Shown here: positions 40,838 through 49,230 of the stretch, one piece after another | How the letters are laid out: every line of letters begins with the position of its first letter | How positions within the stretch are numbered: the first letter of the stretch is position 1 | Assembly (NCBI GenBank): GCA_963844565.1 | Contig: CAWJON010000002.1 | Span: forward strand, 620,001-684,000 | DNA length: 64,000 nt | Direction: 5' to 3' | DNA from: JAFEDN01 sp963844565 | GTDB taxonomy: Bacteria > Pseudomonadota > Gammaproteobacteria > Coxiellales > Coxiellaceae | The notes under the pieces: model-generated | Database searches by the model: none | What the model was told of the DNA's origin: nothing | What the model saw: only the letters and a program-made list of their open reading frames with translations | Program-made: the position numbers and the translations under genes

Positions 40838-42544
40838 TTAAGACGCCGTCTGAATTTGAAAATGCTTGCCGCAAAAGGCTAAGCCAACTTTTAGGATATG
40901 GGTGCGACCACGCTGTTTAGCTTCTGATAAATAACTTTGTTGAGTTATTTGGGTTAACGCTTGTTTCGCAGTTTCCGTTAAAATCTTATCCAGGTCATCT
41001 GGGCTCATTTTTTCAGTTTTTTTCACCCGCTTGATTTCTAATAATAGGGTTGGCTTTGATAGATCATGAGAATATATCATGTAGTCGTATCTTCCGTAGC
41101 CGCTCTCTCTATTCGATTTAATTTCGTAATTTTTATTGTGAAATAAGCTCGCTGTCGCTCCGACCATAAATCCATGATAAAAAGCTTCCGGGTCTTTGGA
41201 TGTGTCATGCACACTAAAAGTTTCTTCTACTAAATGGCGAAAATCAACTTCAAAAGCTTGAAGATTACCGATGAGTAAATGATTTAAGAAGTTTTCAAAC
41301 CATTCTGAACCATGACCATTCGACAACCATTGCTCTATAATCCGGCGATATAAACCACGTACTTCTCGATTGGGAATAATTAAGGTGCAGTAACTCCCCA
41401 TCTCTGTCCGGCGTATATTGGTTACCTTCAAATATCCTGACATTAACAATAAACTCCATGCCGCAGATTCATTCTTTTTTAAATCACCAAATACTACATT
41501 CTCATCAATCGATTTTTCTAATGGTTTTCCGGACAATAAGTCTTCTAATTCCATACGAAAGTTTTCACGGGAATGGGTTAATAAATTCTTGATCAGCTGA
41601 TTATCACTGGTATTCACCCAATAAGGCGCGAGCACGCCTTCTTCGCGAATGCATTTTACGATGGACCAGGGATTATAAATGGTCCATTTGCCTGCCAGGT
41701 AGCCGTTATACCAATCCCGAATTTCGGCTGATTGCTCCGCTAATCCAGCTCTTTGCAGTAGGTCCGTCACTTCCTCCTCGGTAAACCCAAAATGTTGACC
41801 ATAATGGGATTGCAGCAAAGAATAAGCATTGAGATTATTCAATCCAGAAAATAAACCTTCTTTAAAGACACTTAAAATTCCAGTAATAACTGCACGCTCT
41901 AAATAAGGATTAGTTTTTAATGCGGGGCCAAACATCCCACTCATTAGGCTGATCATTTCTTCATAATAACCGTACACACAGGCTGATTGAATCGGCGTAT
42001 CATATTCATCTATCAATACCCAGGGTTTAACTCCATGATGTTGAAATAAATAGCTCGTCAAATTTTTAATCGAGGCTTGTAATGTGGCTTGATCGGCCTG
42101 CCTGTTTAAAACAGTATTATAAAAAGCTCTGCTGGCTTCATTCATTTTTGAACTTGATAACAAATATTCATGCTCTCCATATACATCCGCCATCAGAAAC
42201 TGCATATTACGTAGAGTATGTTCAAAAGTATGGTCTTTGACATCTTTAAAAGTGATAAAAATAACGGGATAATGGCCTTGATGGCGCATATATTCATCAC
42301 CCAACTCGGAAATTTTAAGTCCTTGAAATAAACCTTGAGTAGATTGACCGTAGGCCTCTGCCGCTAAAAAATTATGCAGCATAGATAAATTCAAAGTCTT
42401 GCCAAAACGGCGTGGACGGGTAATAACGGCAACTTTAGTTGCTTTATCATCTAAAACTTCTTTGATAAATAAACTCTTATCAACAAAATCCAATTGATTA
42501 TCAATCAGTTCTTTAAAATTATCATAACCCAAAGGTAATTTCAT
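40838..42544 (-). CDS. AAA-type ATPase with C-terminal PD-(D/E)XK nuclease-like domain
   Basis: A 568-residue protein of the AAA-ATPase-like/DUF1703 type. The N-terminus (L-P-L-G-Y-D-N-F-K-E-L-I...F-V-D-K-S) is the family start. Walker A is R-P-R-R-F-G-K-T-L (about residues 43-51) and Walker B W-V-L-I-D-E-Y-D-T-P. The C-terminal region has D-Y-M-I-Y...L-L-E-I-K, a nuclease-fold pattern. The ATG at 42544 has a GGGAG site; a start 21 bp upstream is possible. Members are common in bacteria with many insertions and their role is unknown. It stands where nuoJ would be expected, on the opposite strand. Confidence 0.8.
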   Translation of the reverse strand: MKLPLGYDNFKELIDNQLDFVDKSLFIKEVLDDKATKVAVITRPRRFGKTLNLSMLHNFLAAEAYGQSTQGLFQGLKISELGDEYMRHQGHYPVIFITFKDVKDHTFEHTLRNMQFLMADVYGEHEYLLSSSKMNEASRAFYNTVLNRQADQATLQASIKNLTSYLFQHHGVKPWVLIDEYDTPIQSACVYGYYEEMISLMSGMFGPALKTNPYLERAVITGILSVFKEGLFSGLNNLNAYSLLQSHYGQHFGFTEEEVTDLLQRAGLAEQSAEIRDWYNGYLAGKWTIYNPWSIVKCIREEGVLAPYWVNTSDNQLIKNLLTHSRENFRMELEDLLSGKPLEKSIDENVVFGDLKKNESAAWSLLLMSGYLKVTNIRRTEMGSYCTLIIPNREVRGLYRRIIEQWLSNGHGSEWFENFLNHLLIGNLQAFEVDFRHLVEETFSVHDTSKDPEAFYHGFMVGATASLFHNKNYEIKSNRESGYGRYDYMIYSHDLSKPTLLLEIKRVKKTEKMSPDDLDKILTETAKQALTQITQQSYLSEAKQRGRTHILKVGLAFCGKHFQIQTAS

Positions 42545-42623
42545 AGTTATGCTCCCTATTGGCAATCACTAAACCAAAATATCGGGATTATTTGCGGAAT
42601 CAAACAATCCCGACCGCCTTGTC

Positions 42624-43040
42624 CTATTTATTTAAGTTTATATCCCGAAATTTCATCAATTGGCGGTACGATAAGTCCACCAAATCATCCAGTAAAGACA
42701 AATACTGATGGTGTGATTCTGACGACAACGACCTCATATCAAAGTCTATCGTCAAAATTTCTAACATCGCTTTAGCCTTCTCCAGACAATCTTGAATGAT
42801 TTCTGCGGAATTTAAACCTCGGTGGGAGGACAAGACGACATCCGAAAAATCGGATACAATGGCTTCAACCATAATCAACCTCTGTTGTTGTTTGTGGCCA
42901 GTCTCGTCGCGGTGTTGAAGCACTGCGTCGGGACGCTTAACAAAGTCTCCATCTGATAAACCTTCGCAGGCGCAGATGGAGACCACCTTGAATAATAACC
43001 CAACCGAGCTACTATTCTCACCACACTTTAACAGAGCCAA
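42624..43040 (-). CDS. Small hypothetical protein
   Basis: A frame of 138 residues; the part from M-V-E-A-I-V (start near 42872) looks most protein-like, with helical heptads (A-E-I-I-Q-D-C-L-E-K-A-K-A-M-L-E-I-L and Y-L-S-L-L-D-D-L-V-D-L-S-Y). The first 56 residues are Cys/Gly/Ser-rich and less convincing, so the shorter 82-residue form is plausible. It resembles small helical proteins of unknown function; I do not recognise a family. The downstream ATPase gene is 80 bp away. Confidence 0.4.
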   Translation of the reverse strand: MALLKCGENSSSVGLLFKVVSICACEGLSDGDFVKRPDAVLQHRDETGHKQQQRLIMVEAIVSDFSDVVLSSHRGLNSAEIIQDCLEKAKAMLEILTIDFDMRSLSSESHHQYLSLLDDLVDLSYRQLMKFRDINLNK

Positions 43041-43160
43041 AGTTTCAAATCAAATGGTTTATGTATTTCATTGGTGTTCACGAATTTAAATATGCATATG
43101 CAACGATAAGAACTTGATCGTGATAAAAATTTCAGGTGAGTTTCATTCTTACAAAAAAAT

Positions 43161-43193
43161 ATTCTGGGAAAATGCAGAGCATTTTCCCAGAAT
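43161..43193 (-). terminator. Strong rho-independent terminator after the secreted-protein gene
   Basis: A perfect 15-bp stem, attctgggaaaatgc / gcattttcccagaat, with an aga loop. On the minus strand it is followed by attttttt. Confidence 0.85.
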
Positions 43194-43213
43194 CGCTGAA
43201 TTCCATTTTTTAC

Positions 43214-43690
43214 TTAAGACTGAGGGCAGACGGTTGAAGAATTTAGGGTAACATTGGGTGGAAGGATTTGTGATTCATCCAGTACTCTAATATTTTCCTG
43301 TACTCCGCCTTGGATTTGATATAAAGCATACACATTTGAGAATCCGCCCGCACATCCAAGATCTTGGATACGGTAAGTAAATAGCACATTCGCTACAGGT
43401 GGTTCTCCAACATGTTTAGATGTCAATTTCAAAGAAATTACATCATGTAAACTAAGAATGCTACAAGTACCTCGAGTACTATGACACGCATCAATCTTAG
43501 TGCCGTTATATGGCGTAGTCCGAACATTCATTACTTCGGCGCCCTGAGCTGGGGTCGAATAATTCTCGAAATTGACGATAGAAGTGTCTCCTGTTGTTGA
43601 AACTCTAGCGCTGGTTGCAAATGCCGATGCGCTGGCTCCAAGACAGGTCAATAACAAGGTTGTGTATAATAATTTTCTCATATTTTTCAA
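43214..43690 (-). CDS. Secreted/periplasmic hypothetical protein
   Basis: A 158-residue protein with a clear Sec signal peptide: basic start M-K-N-M-R-K, hydrophobic core L-L-Y-T-T-L-L-L-T-C-L-G and likely cleavage after A-S-A-F-A (about residue 25). The mature part has four cysteines outside the signal (C-H-S-T-R-G-T-C; D-L-G-C-A; V-C-P), suggesting disulfides. No domain recognised. A GGAG site precedes the ATG and a strong terminator follows. Confidence 0.65.
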   Translation of the reverse strand: MKNMRKLLYTTLLLTCLGASASAFATSARVSTTGDTSIVNFENYSTPAQGAEVMNVRTTPYNGTKIDACHSTRGTCSILSLHDVISLKLTSKHVGEPPVANVLFTYRIQDLGCAGGFSNVYALYQIQGGVQENIRVLDESQILPPNVTLNSSTVCPQS

Positions 43691-43745
43691 CTCCTTACTT
43701 CAAAATGGTTAAAAAGTAATCAACTTAATAGTAGCATAGACTAGG

Positions 43746-43765
43746 AGTTCCCGCTGAAGGGAACT
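43746..43765. repeat. Solo family B-like hairpin after ruvB
   Basis: agttccc / gggaact, 7-bp stem around gctga, resembling the family B terminal hairpin. It may serve as the ruvB terminator. Confidence 0.5.
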
Positions 43766-43778
43766 TACTTACCAAAAA

Positions 43779-44777
43779 TTAACCAATTTTTGTTAGACCG
43801 AAGTGGATGTAGGCGCTTTCTGATGCTATCCGTCCGCGGCTGGTGCGGACAATATAGCCTTCTTGAATAAGATAAGGTTCTAAGACTTCTTCTAAGGTTG
43901 CTCGATCTTCACCGAGGGCTGCCGCCAAACTTTCAATCCCAACCGGGCCGCCGGAGAATTTATCAATAATGATGTGTAAGAATTTTCTATCGAGGGCGTC
44001 AAAGCCTAAAGGATCGACTTGAAGTAAGTCCAAAGCTTGTTTCGCGATTTCTTCATGAATTCGCCCATTAGATTTGACTTCAGAAAAATCGCGGACGCGA
44101 CGCAGTAAACGGTTGGCAATTCGTGGCGTGCCGCGCGAACGTCGAGCGATTTCTTTTGCCCCCAAGTTATCGATTTCTATTTTTAAAATCTTAGCCGATC
44201 GTTCAATAATTTGGGTTAATTCAGTGGCGTTATAAAATTCCAGTCGTTGAGTAATGCCAAATCGGTCTCGAAGTGGTGAAGTTAATAATCCTGCTCGGGT
44301 CGTCGCTCCAACCAAAGTAAAAGGGGGTAAATCCAATTTGATGGATCTTGCCCCAGGTCCTTCACCAATCATAATATCTAATTGATAATCTTCCATGGCG
44401 GGATACAGTATTTCTTCAATCACTGGACTTAACCGATGAATTTCGTCAATAAATAACACATCATGTGGTTCAAGATTGGTGAGTAGGGCGGCTAAATCAC
44501 CCGCTTTATCTAACACGGGGCCTGATGTTTGTTTAAATCCCGCTCCCATTTCATTGGCAATAATATGAGCCAGCGTGGTTTTCCCCAGTCCTGGCGGCCC
44601 GAAAATCAATACGTGATCTAAGGCTTCCTGACGAGCTTTGGCGGCTTGAATGAAAATCTGCATTTGCTCGCGAACTACTTTTTGACCGATATAGTCCTGA
44701 AGAAAGCGAGGACGAATCGAATTTTCTACTTTGCGGTCTTCATCGCGGATATCTCCTGCCAGCAATCGAGGTATCAT
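43779..44777 (-). CDS. ruvB: Holliday junction branch-migration helicase RuvB
   Basis: A 332-residue AAA+ ATPase that drives branch migration with RuvA. Walker A G-P-P-G-L-G-K-T-T-L (about residue 60), Walker B L-F-I-D-E-I-H-R-L (about 106) and the sensor G-A-T-T-R-A-G-L-L (about 155) are intact. The C-terminal winged helix carries R-T-x-R-G-R. It overlaps ruvA by 4 bp. Confidence 0.98.
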   Translation of the reverse strand: MIPRLLAGDIRDEDRKVENSIRPRFLQDYIGQKVVREQMQIFIQAAKARQEALDHVLIFGPPGLGKTTLAHIIANEMGAGFKQTSGPVLDKAGDLAALLTNLEPHDVLFIDEIHRLSPVIEEILYPAMEDYQLDIMIGEGPGARSIKLDLPPFTLVGATTRAGLLTSPLRDRFGITQRLEFYNATELTQIIERSAKILKIEIDNLGAKEIARRSRGTPRIANRLLRRVRDFSEVKSNGRIHEEIAKQALDLLQVDPLGFDALDRKFLHIIIDKFSGGPVGIESLAAALGEDRATLEEVLEPYLIQEGYIVRTSRGRIASESAYIHFGLTKIG

Positions 44778-45382
44778 AAACCCCCTCCAGGAACCATATT
44801 CTGTAATGCATAACGAATCAATTCTTGACTGCTGCGGCCTTTGTCCTGCACTTGCTTGATGGCTTTTTGCGCTTCATAAGGTTTATAACCCAAAGCAGTT
44901 AATGCGCTGATCGCATCTTCGATCTCACGATGTTCTGGGTTAACTCCAGTTTCGAGGTTAACAGCAAAATCTGCGCTCCAACGTGTCAGCGTATCCCGGG
45001 TTTCGACCAATAACCTTTCGGCAATTTTTCTGCCAACGCCCGGAATATGTAAGAGTCGGGCAACGTTGTTATCTTGCACACATTGAACCAATTCTTTGGC
45101 TTCAATACTCGACAAAATACTGAGCGCCAATTTGGGTCCAACGCCATTGACTTTAATTAAGGCGCGAAATAATTCCCGTTCATGATGGTGATAGAATCCA
45201 TAGAGTAAATGCGCGTCCTCGCGGATAATTAAATGGGTGATTAGGGTGACGGTCTGGTTAATGTCTGGAAGATAATAAAAAGTGCTCATGGGGGCAAAAA
45301 CCTCATAACCCACTCCAGCAACGTCTAAAAGTAATAGGGGGGGCTGTTTATGGATAAGCTTGCCTTGTAACCTGCCAATCAT
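44774..45382 (-). CDS. ruvA: Holliday junction DNA-binding protein RuvA
   Basis: A 202-residue protein that binds four-way junctions as a tetramer. The N-terminal OB domain starts M-I-G-R-L-Q-G-K-L. Helix-hairpin-helix motifs V-N-G-V-G-P-K-L-A-L (about residue 72) and I-P-G-V-G-R-K-I-A-E-R-L (about 107) follow, and the C-terminal domain contacts RuvB. ruvB follows with a 4-bp overlap. Confidence 0.97.
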   Translation of the reverse strand: MIGRLQGKLIHKQPPLLLLDVAGVGYEVFAPMSTFYYLPDINQTVTLITHLIIREDAHLLYGFYHHHERELFRALIKVNGVGPKLALSILSSIEAKELVQCVQDNNVARLLHIPGVGRKIAERLLVETRDTLTRWSADFAVNLETGVNPEHREIEDAISALTALGYKPYEAQKAIKQVQDKGRSSQELIRYALQNMVPGGGL

Positions 45383-45451
45383 AGATTTCTCTCTTTCATT
45401 TTTATGCTACAAAGCGTGACTGGTTATTAACTTTCAGTCAATAGATGCTTT

Positions 45452-45605
45452 CAGCAGTTCTCGCTGAGATAGCGAGAACTGCTTCCTGGTTTGTATCCTG
45501 CGCATCGGCAAAGCCGATTGCTCGGAATCAAGGGGGAAAATCGCGATTTTCCCCCTTAAGAACCCCCATCGCGCAAAGAGGAGTTCCCTTTAGCGGGAAC
45601 TCCTG
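45452..45605. repeat. Family B repeat between ruvA and ruvC
   Basis: The left end is cagcagttctcgctgagatag with its mirror and gcttcctggtttg. The core has gcatcggcaaagccgattgc and gggggaaaatcgcgattttccccc. The right end is gagttccctttagcgggaactc. The right part lies inside the ruvC reading frame. Confidence 0.75.
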
Positions 45606-46095
45606 GATGTTTTTGATACGCTTGCAGTGAAGTTCGGAAATGGCTGTGGCAAATTGCGATGGCCAATGCATCAGCAGCGTCGGCTTGCACAGCTGCGTTC
45701 AATTTCAAAATGAGTTTAATCATATATTGTATTTGGGTTTTTTCAGCCGCGCCATATCCCGCCACTGTTTGTTTTATTTGTCGAGGACTGTATTCGGCGA
45801 GCGGCAGAGCGTAATTGGCAACCGCAACCATAGCGGCTCCGCGGGCTTGTCCTAATTTTAAAGCTGATTGAGGATTTTGGCTCATAAAGATTTGTTCAAT
45901 AGCGACTTCTTGAGGTCGATACTCATGAATCACTTCAGTTAAGCCTTGATGAATTTGCAATAATCGCTGGCTGATATCATCACCGCGAGTTGAAATTTTC
46001 CCGTGCGCTATCCAAGTAGGCGAACGCTTATCAAATTCAATCACACCGTAACCAGTGTGTCGAGAGCCAGGATCAATACCTAAAATTCGCATCAT
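45556..46095 (-). CDS. ruvC: Holliday junction resolvase RuvC
   Basis: A 179-residue endonuclease that cuts junctions processed by RuvAB. The first acidic residue lies in L-G-I-D-P-G-S (residue 8), the second in A-I-E-Q-I-F (about 69), and the last in A-D-A-A-D-A-L-A-I-A-I-C-H (about 140-150). The last 16 residues (about P-G-V-P-A-K-G-N-S-S-L-R-D-G-G-S) are encoded by a family B repeat and are not part of the conserved fold. ruvA begins 174 bp downstream, the gap being that repeat. Confidence 0.96.
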   Translation of the reverse strand: MMRILGIDPGSRHTGYGVIEFDKRSPTWIAHGKISTRGDDISQRLLQIHQGLTEVIHEYRPQEVAIEQIFMSQNPQSALKLGQARGAAMVAVANYALPLAEYSPRQIKQTVAGYGAAEKTQIQYMIKLILKLNAAVQADAADALAIAICHSHFRTSLQAYQKHPGVPAKGNSSLRDGGS

Positions 46096-46132
46096 GATTT
46101 ATATCCTCTTCACTCTATAGAATCGCAAATTA

Positions 46133-47359
46133 TTAAACAAGTTGTGATAAAAAGGTTTTAGCAGGAACAATGATAGGTTCATTATAATCAAAACAGTTTT
46201 TATCGATATATTCTTTATTAAATACAACTTGAAAAGCATGAGGAGCAGACAATTTTCGTTGAAATTCGATTAAATTTTTACTTATAGGTTGGTTGTCACT
46301 CAATTTTGTTTCAACTAAAAACCAAGGCTTATTGTTTTTAGTAACCAAAAAATCAATTTCTTTTTGATCTACCGTGCGCAAAAAAAATAACTCATAATTT
46401 CCAAAACCCAAATCTGTCCAAAAATGTACGGCTTTCAATAAATGTGAAGCGATAAAATTTTCCGCTCTCTTACCTTCATCTTCAATTACTGACCAATCCC
46501 ACAAATAAAGTTTCGGTTCTTTTAATAATGAACGACTAATATTTTTACGCCAAGGTCGCAATAAAAAACAAAAATAAAATGCCTCTAAAATTTTTATCCA
46601 TCTTCTAACAGTATCGGCAGAAACACGAATTTTTACGGCAAGATTACTAAAATTCTGTAACTGACAAACTTGTTCTCTCAGTAGAAAAGTTAATAGTTCT
46701 AACTGTGAAATTTCTTGGATCCGGCTTGAATCACGAATATCTTCGCGGATAAGTTGTTCTTGCCTTAATTGTTGCCATCTTCTATTAAAGCGTAAATTAC
46801 TTTTCAAAAAGGGCTTAGGGAATCCTCCAAAATGGTAAAGATTAGAAAAAATTTTGTCATCAATACGCTGCGGCGCTTTTATTTCTTGATCACATAAAGA
46901 TTGGTTTATACATTCTCCAACCGATAAAGGATGCATTCGGTAGCGAAAGTATCGGCCCATGAGGCTATCGCCACCAGGTTTGTAAATTCCTAAACGGGAG
47001 CTTCCGGTGACAATAATATTAATTTTATCGTGATACGAATCATAAAATCCTTTTAAAAAATTTTTCCATTTCTTAAACTTATGGATCTCATCAAAGATTA
47101 CTACCGGTTTTTTTATACTCATTTCATTAATTCCAGCATGAGTGGCGATAGCCAGAGGGCCTGATAAAATGAGCTGTCGATGATCTTGATCATCCCAATT
47201 CAAATAAATTAATCGCTCAGTCAAATGCTCAGCGGTTAGGCTAACAGTAGTTTTACCTACTTGTCTTGGGCCTTCAATAAACATCATTTCACCATCAGCA
47301 TTAAAATGCCAATCGATTAATGATTCGTAGATTCTTTTCACTTTTATTCCTTTAATCAA
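46133..47359 (-). CDS. ATP-binding protein of the AAA/DUF4143 family
   Basis: A 408-residue protein: AAA domain with Walker A E-G-P-R-Q-V-G-K-T-T (about residues 29-38), Walker B V-V-I-F-D-E-I-H-K and sensor I-I-V-T-G-S-S; then a winged-helix-like region and a C-terminal DUF4143 domain with E-I-D-F-L-V and L-V-E-T-K, a nuclease-like pattern. The family is spread by transfer and its role is unsettled. It separates yebC from ruvC, which are usually adjacent. Palindromes just upstream suggest its own regulation. A second, divergent member lies at 59.5 kb. Confidence 0.8.
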   Translation of the reverse strand: MIKGIKVKRIYESLIDWHFNADGEMMFIEGPRQVGKTTVSLTAEHLTERLIYLNWDDQDHRQLILSGPLAIATHAGINEMSIKKPVVIFDEIHKFKKWKNFLKGFYDSYHDKINIIVTGSSRLGIYKPGGDSLMGRYFRYRMHPLSVGECINQSLCDQEIKAPQRIDDKIFSNLYHFGGFPKPFLKSNLRFNRRWQQLRQEQLIREDIRDSSRIQEISQLELLTFLLREQVCQLQNFSNLAVKIRVSADTVRRWIKILEAFYFCFLLRPWRKNISRSLLKEPKLYLWDWSVIEDEGKRAENFIASHLLKAVHFWTDLGFGNYELFFLRTVDQKEIDFLVTKNNKPWFLVETKLSDNQPISKNLIEFQRKLSAPHAFQVVFNKEYIDKNCFDYNEPIIVPAKTFLSQLV

Positions 47360-47370
47360 TGAGTTGCTCT

Positions 47371-47432
47371 GATTATTATACGATAGATCGTATAATAATC
47401 ACGATTATTTTACGATCTATCGTATAATAATC
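47371..47432 (-). promoter_or_regulatory. Tandem palindromes upstream of the DUF4143 ATPase gene
   Basis: Two near-identical palindromes lie side by side: gattattatacgat-ag-atcgtataataatc (47371-47400) and a variant at 47403-47432 with one changed arm. They sit within 75 bp of the ATG, the place for an operator that overlaps a promoter. The binding protein is unknown. Confidence 0.55.
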
Positions 47433-47554
47433 AAGTCACTAAATCAATTGACATTATGGCAGAGCAGACCAAAGGCGATAAATATTTAGGTTGCGTGAAA
47501 TTGGTGGCACGAGTTTTTTCACCTGTAGTCAAAATTACTCGCGAGTTTTTTCGA

Positions 47555-48277
47555 CTAAGCGCCGAGGGCGTTGGTGTAGACTTGTTGAACGTCGTCTAGG
47601 TCTTCCAGTAGTTCGATCAATTCACTGATTTCTTGAACTTGCTCAGTATTTAAAGAAACTTCTGTGCTGGCGATCCAGGTGCTTTCTGCATAGAGGGCGT
47701 TAAAACCGGCTTGTGTAAGAGTATCCTTAACCGTGAGAAATAGATCGGGTGGGGTGGTGACTTCAAATGAGCCATCGTTATTGCGAATAACATCATTCGC
47801 GCCAGCCTCCAAGGCTGCTTCCATCAGACGGTCTTCATCTGTACCGGCAGGAAAACCCAAAATGCCGGTTTGGTGAAATAAGTAGTTAACTGAACCCGAA
47901 GTGCCGAGATTACCGCCTGTTTTGGTAAAAGCGTGTCGAACTTCCCCAACGGTGCGATTTTTATTATCGGTTAAACAGTCAACCAAGACAGCAATGCCAT
48001 GTGGACCATAACCTTCATAACGAATTTCCATCATTTGCTCGCCGTCATCGTCACCGGTGCCACGTTTAATGGCGCGATTGATGGTGTCTTTGGTCATATT
48101 CTGAATTAGGGCTTTTTCAATTGCGGTACGCAATCGTGGATTTCCATTGGGATCTGGTCCGCCTTGTCGGCTGGCAGAGGTAATTTCGCGAATAAGTTTG
48201 GTGAAAATTTTACCGCGCTTAGCGTCTTGCCCCGCTTTGCGGTGCATTATATTCTTAAACTGACTATGTCCTGCCAT
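47555..48277 (-). CDS. yebC: YebC/PmpR-family protein
   Basis: A 240-residue protein with the family start M-A-G-H-S-Q-F-K-N-I-M-H-R-K and the central Y-E-G-Y-G-P-H-G-I-A-V-L-V-D-C-L-T-D-N-x-N-R-T. YebC proteins act on the ribosome or as regulators; recent work links them to relief of stalling at proline runs, which would suit a genome with PPPxP-rich proteins, though that link is only a thought. Normally next to ruvC. Confidence 0.95.
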   Translation of the reverse strand: MAGHSQFKNIMHRKAGQDAKRGKIFTKLIREITSASRQGGPDPNGNPRLRTAIEKALIQNMTKDTINRAIKRGTGDDDGEQMMEIRYEGYGPHGIAVLVDCLTDNKNRTVGEVRHAFTKTGGNLGTSGSVNYLFHQTGILGFPAGTDEDRLMEAALEAGANDVIRNNDGSFEVTTPPDLFLTVKDTLTQAGFNALYAESTWIASTEVSLNTEQVQEISELIELLEDLDDVQQVYTNALGA

Positions 48278-48373
48278 ATGAACTTATAACCTTGTGGATA
48301 AGAACGTCCATTATTTCTAAAGATAATAACTTGGAGATTGTTATTTTTCAAATATTTGTAAATTTTGCGGAAT

Positions 48374-48658
48374 CTAAAATTGTTCGGGCCATTGCATTGA
48401 GCTGTGAAAGACTCGAATGATTTCGATCACATTGTTTTTAACTCGATATGGAATAATATAAGGAGTATCAGAGATAATCAGTTCCCGCGTGTTGGCTACT
48501 CGACCTGCTCTTCCCATTTCTGGCTGTGTAGACAATAAGTTAATGGTGTTAAGTATTTTTTTTGATACCTGACTAGCAGCAATAGGATTGTCCTGCGCGA
48601 TATAGTGACGTAATGCCTGCAAATCACTTACGGCATCTTCAAACCATCGAATTTTCAC
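48374..48658 (-). CDS. RelE/ParE-family toxin
   Basis: A 94-residue protein with the family pattern: M-K-I-R-W-F-E-D-A-V-S-D-L near the start, I-A-Q-D-N-P-I-A-A, then R-E-L-I-I...Y-I-I-P-Y-R-V and the C-terminal V-I-E-I-I-R-V-F-H-S-S-M-Q-W-P. ParE types poison gyrase and RelE types cut mRNA on ribosomes; the sequence looks closer to ParE. Its start overlaps the antitoxin stop by 4 bp. Confidence 0.85.
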   Translation of the reverse strand: MKIRWFEDAVSDLQALRHYIAQDNPIAASQVSKKILNTINLLSTQPEMGRAGRVANTRELIISDTPYIIPYRVKNNVIEIIRVFHSSMQWPEQF

Positions 48659-48939
48659 TTCGGCGGTTCCTGCTCGCTTTGATTACCCCAACTATTCAGC
48701 CAGTCGGAGATTTTGTGATGATCAATAAATTTAGCATTTTTCCTATTGGCTTTGTTAATAGATTTGCTAATCGCCTTAACTTGCCAAGCTTGTAATGTTA
48801 AATAGTGTTCAATAGCTTCTGCTGCGAGAAATGATTTTGTTCGTCCTGTTGCATCAGATAATTGGTCTAGTTGATGACGGGTTTTAGGTGAAACCCGTAC
48901 ACTTAATGTAACGGCTGGTTGTGAATGTGAACGCGCCAT
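48655..48939 (-). CDS. Ribbon-helix-helix antitoxin
   Basis: A 94-residue partner of the ParE-type toxin. The N-terminus V-T-L-S-V-R-V-S-P-K-T-R-H-Q-L-D-Q-L is a classic RHH strand-helix, followed by G-R-T-K-S-F-L-A-A-E-A-I-E; the C-terminal half binds the toxin. It is first in the operon, preceded by a small palindrome that it probably binds. Confidence 0.85.
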   Translation of the reverse strand: MARSHSQPAVTLSVRVSPKTRHQLDQLSDATGRTKSFLAAEAIEHYLTLQAWQVKAISKSINKANRKNAKFIDHHKISDWLNSWGNQSEQEPPK

Positions 48940-48954
48940 AACTTTTACCTCTTT

Positions 48955-48969
48955 GTATACATCGTATAC
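48955..48969 (-). promoter_or_regulatory. Probable toxin-antitoxin operator
   Basis: gtatac-atc-gtatac, two palindromic half-sites 16 bp before the antitoxin start. This is the expected layout for RHH autoregulation. Confidence 0.6.
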
Positions 48970-49004
48970 GTAAATTATAGCTTCTTAACAGAAAGGTTAC
49001 AAGC

Positions 49005-49230
49005 CAGCAATTCTCGCCCAAGGGCGAAAATTGCTTCCTGGTTTATATTCTGCGCTCGGCGGAGCCGATGCTCGGAATCAAGGGGAAGATGCTCCGCATT
49101 CTCCCCCTTTGAATCCCCATCGGGCAATGTATTTTCTACGAAAATTATTTTTATATCCTGCAAACTGCGGGCGAAGCCGTACCCTTACGCAATGGGGTTT
49201 CAAAAGGGGAGAATGCGAATTCTCTCCTAC
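49005..49230. repeat. Family B repeat between the toxin-antitoxin genes and aspS
   Basis: Left end cagcaattctcgcccaaggg with its mirror and gcttcctggttta; then gctcggcggagccgatgctcgg and two G-rich/C-rich core pairs separated by tgtattttctacgaaaatta, a string also seen at 18.1 kb and 35.2 kb. The right end touches the aspS stop codon. Confidence 0.75.
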
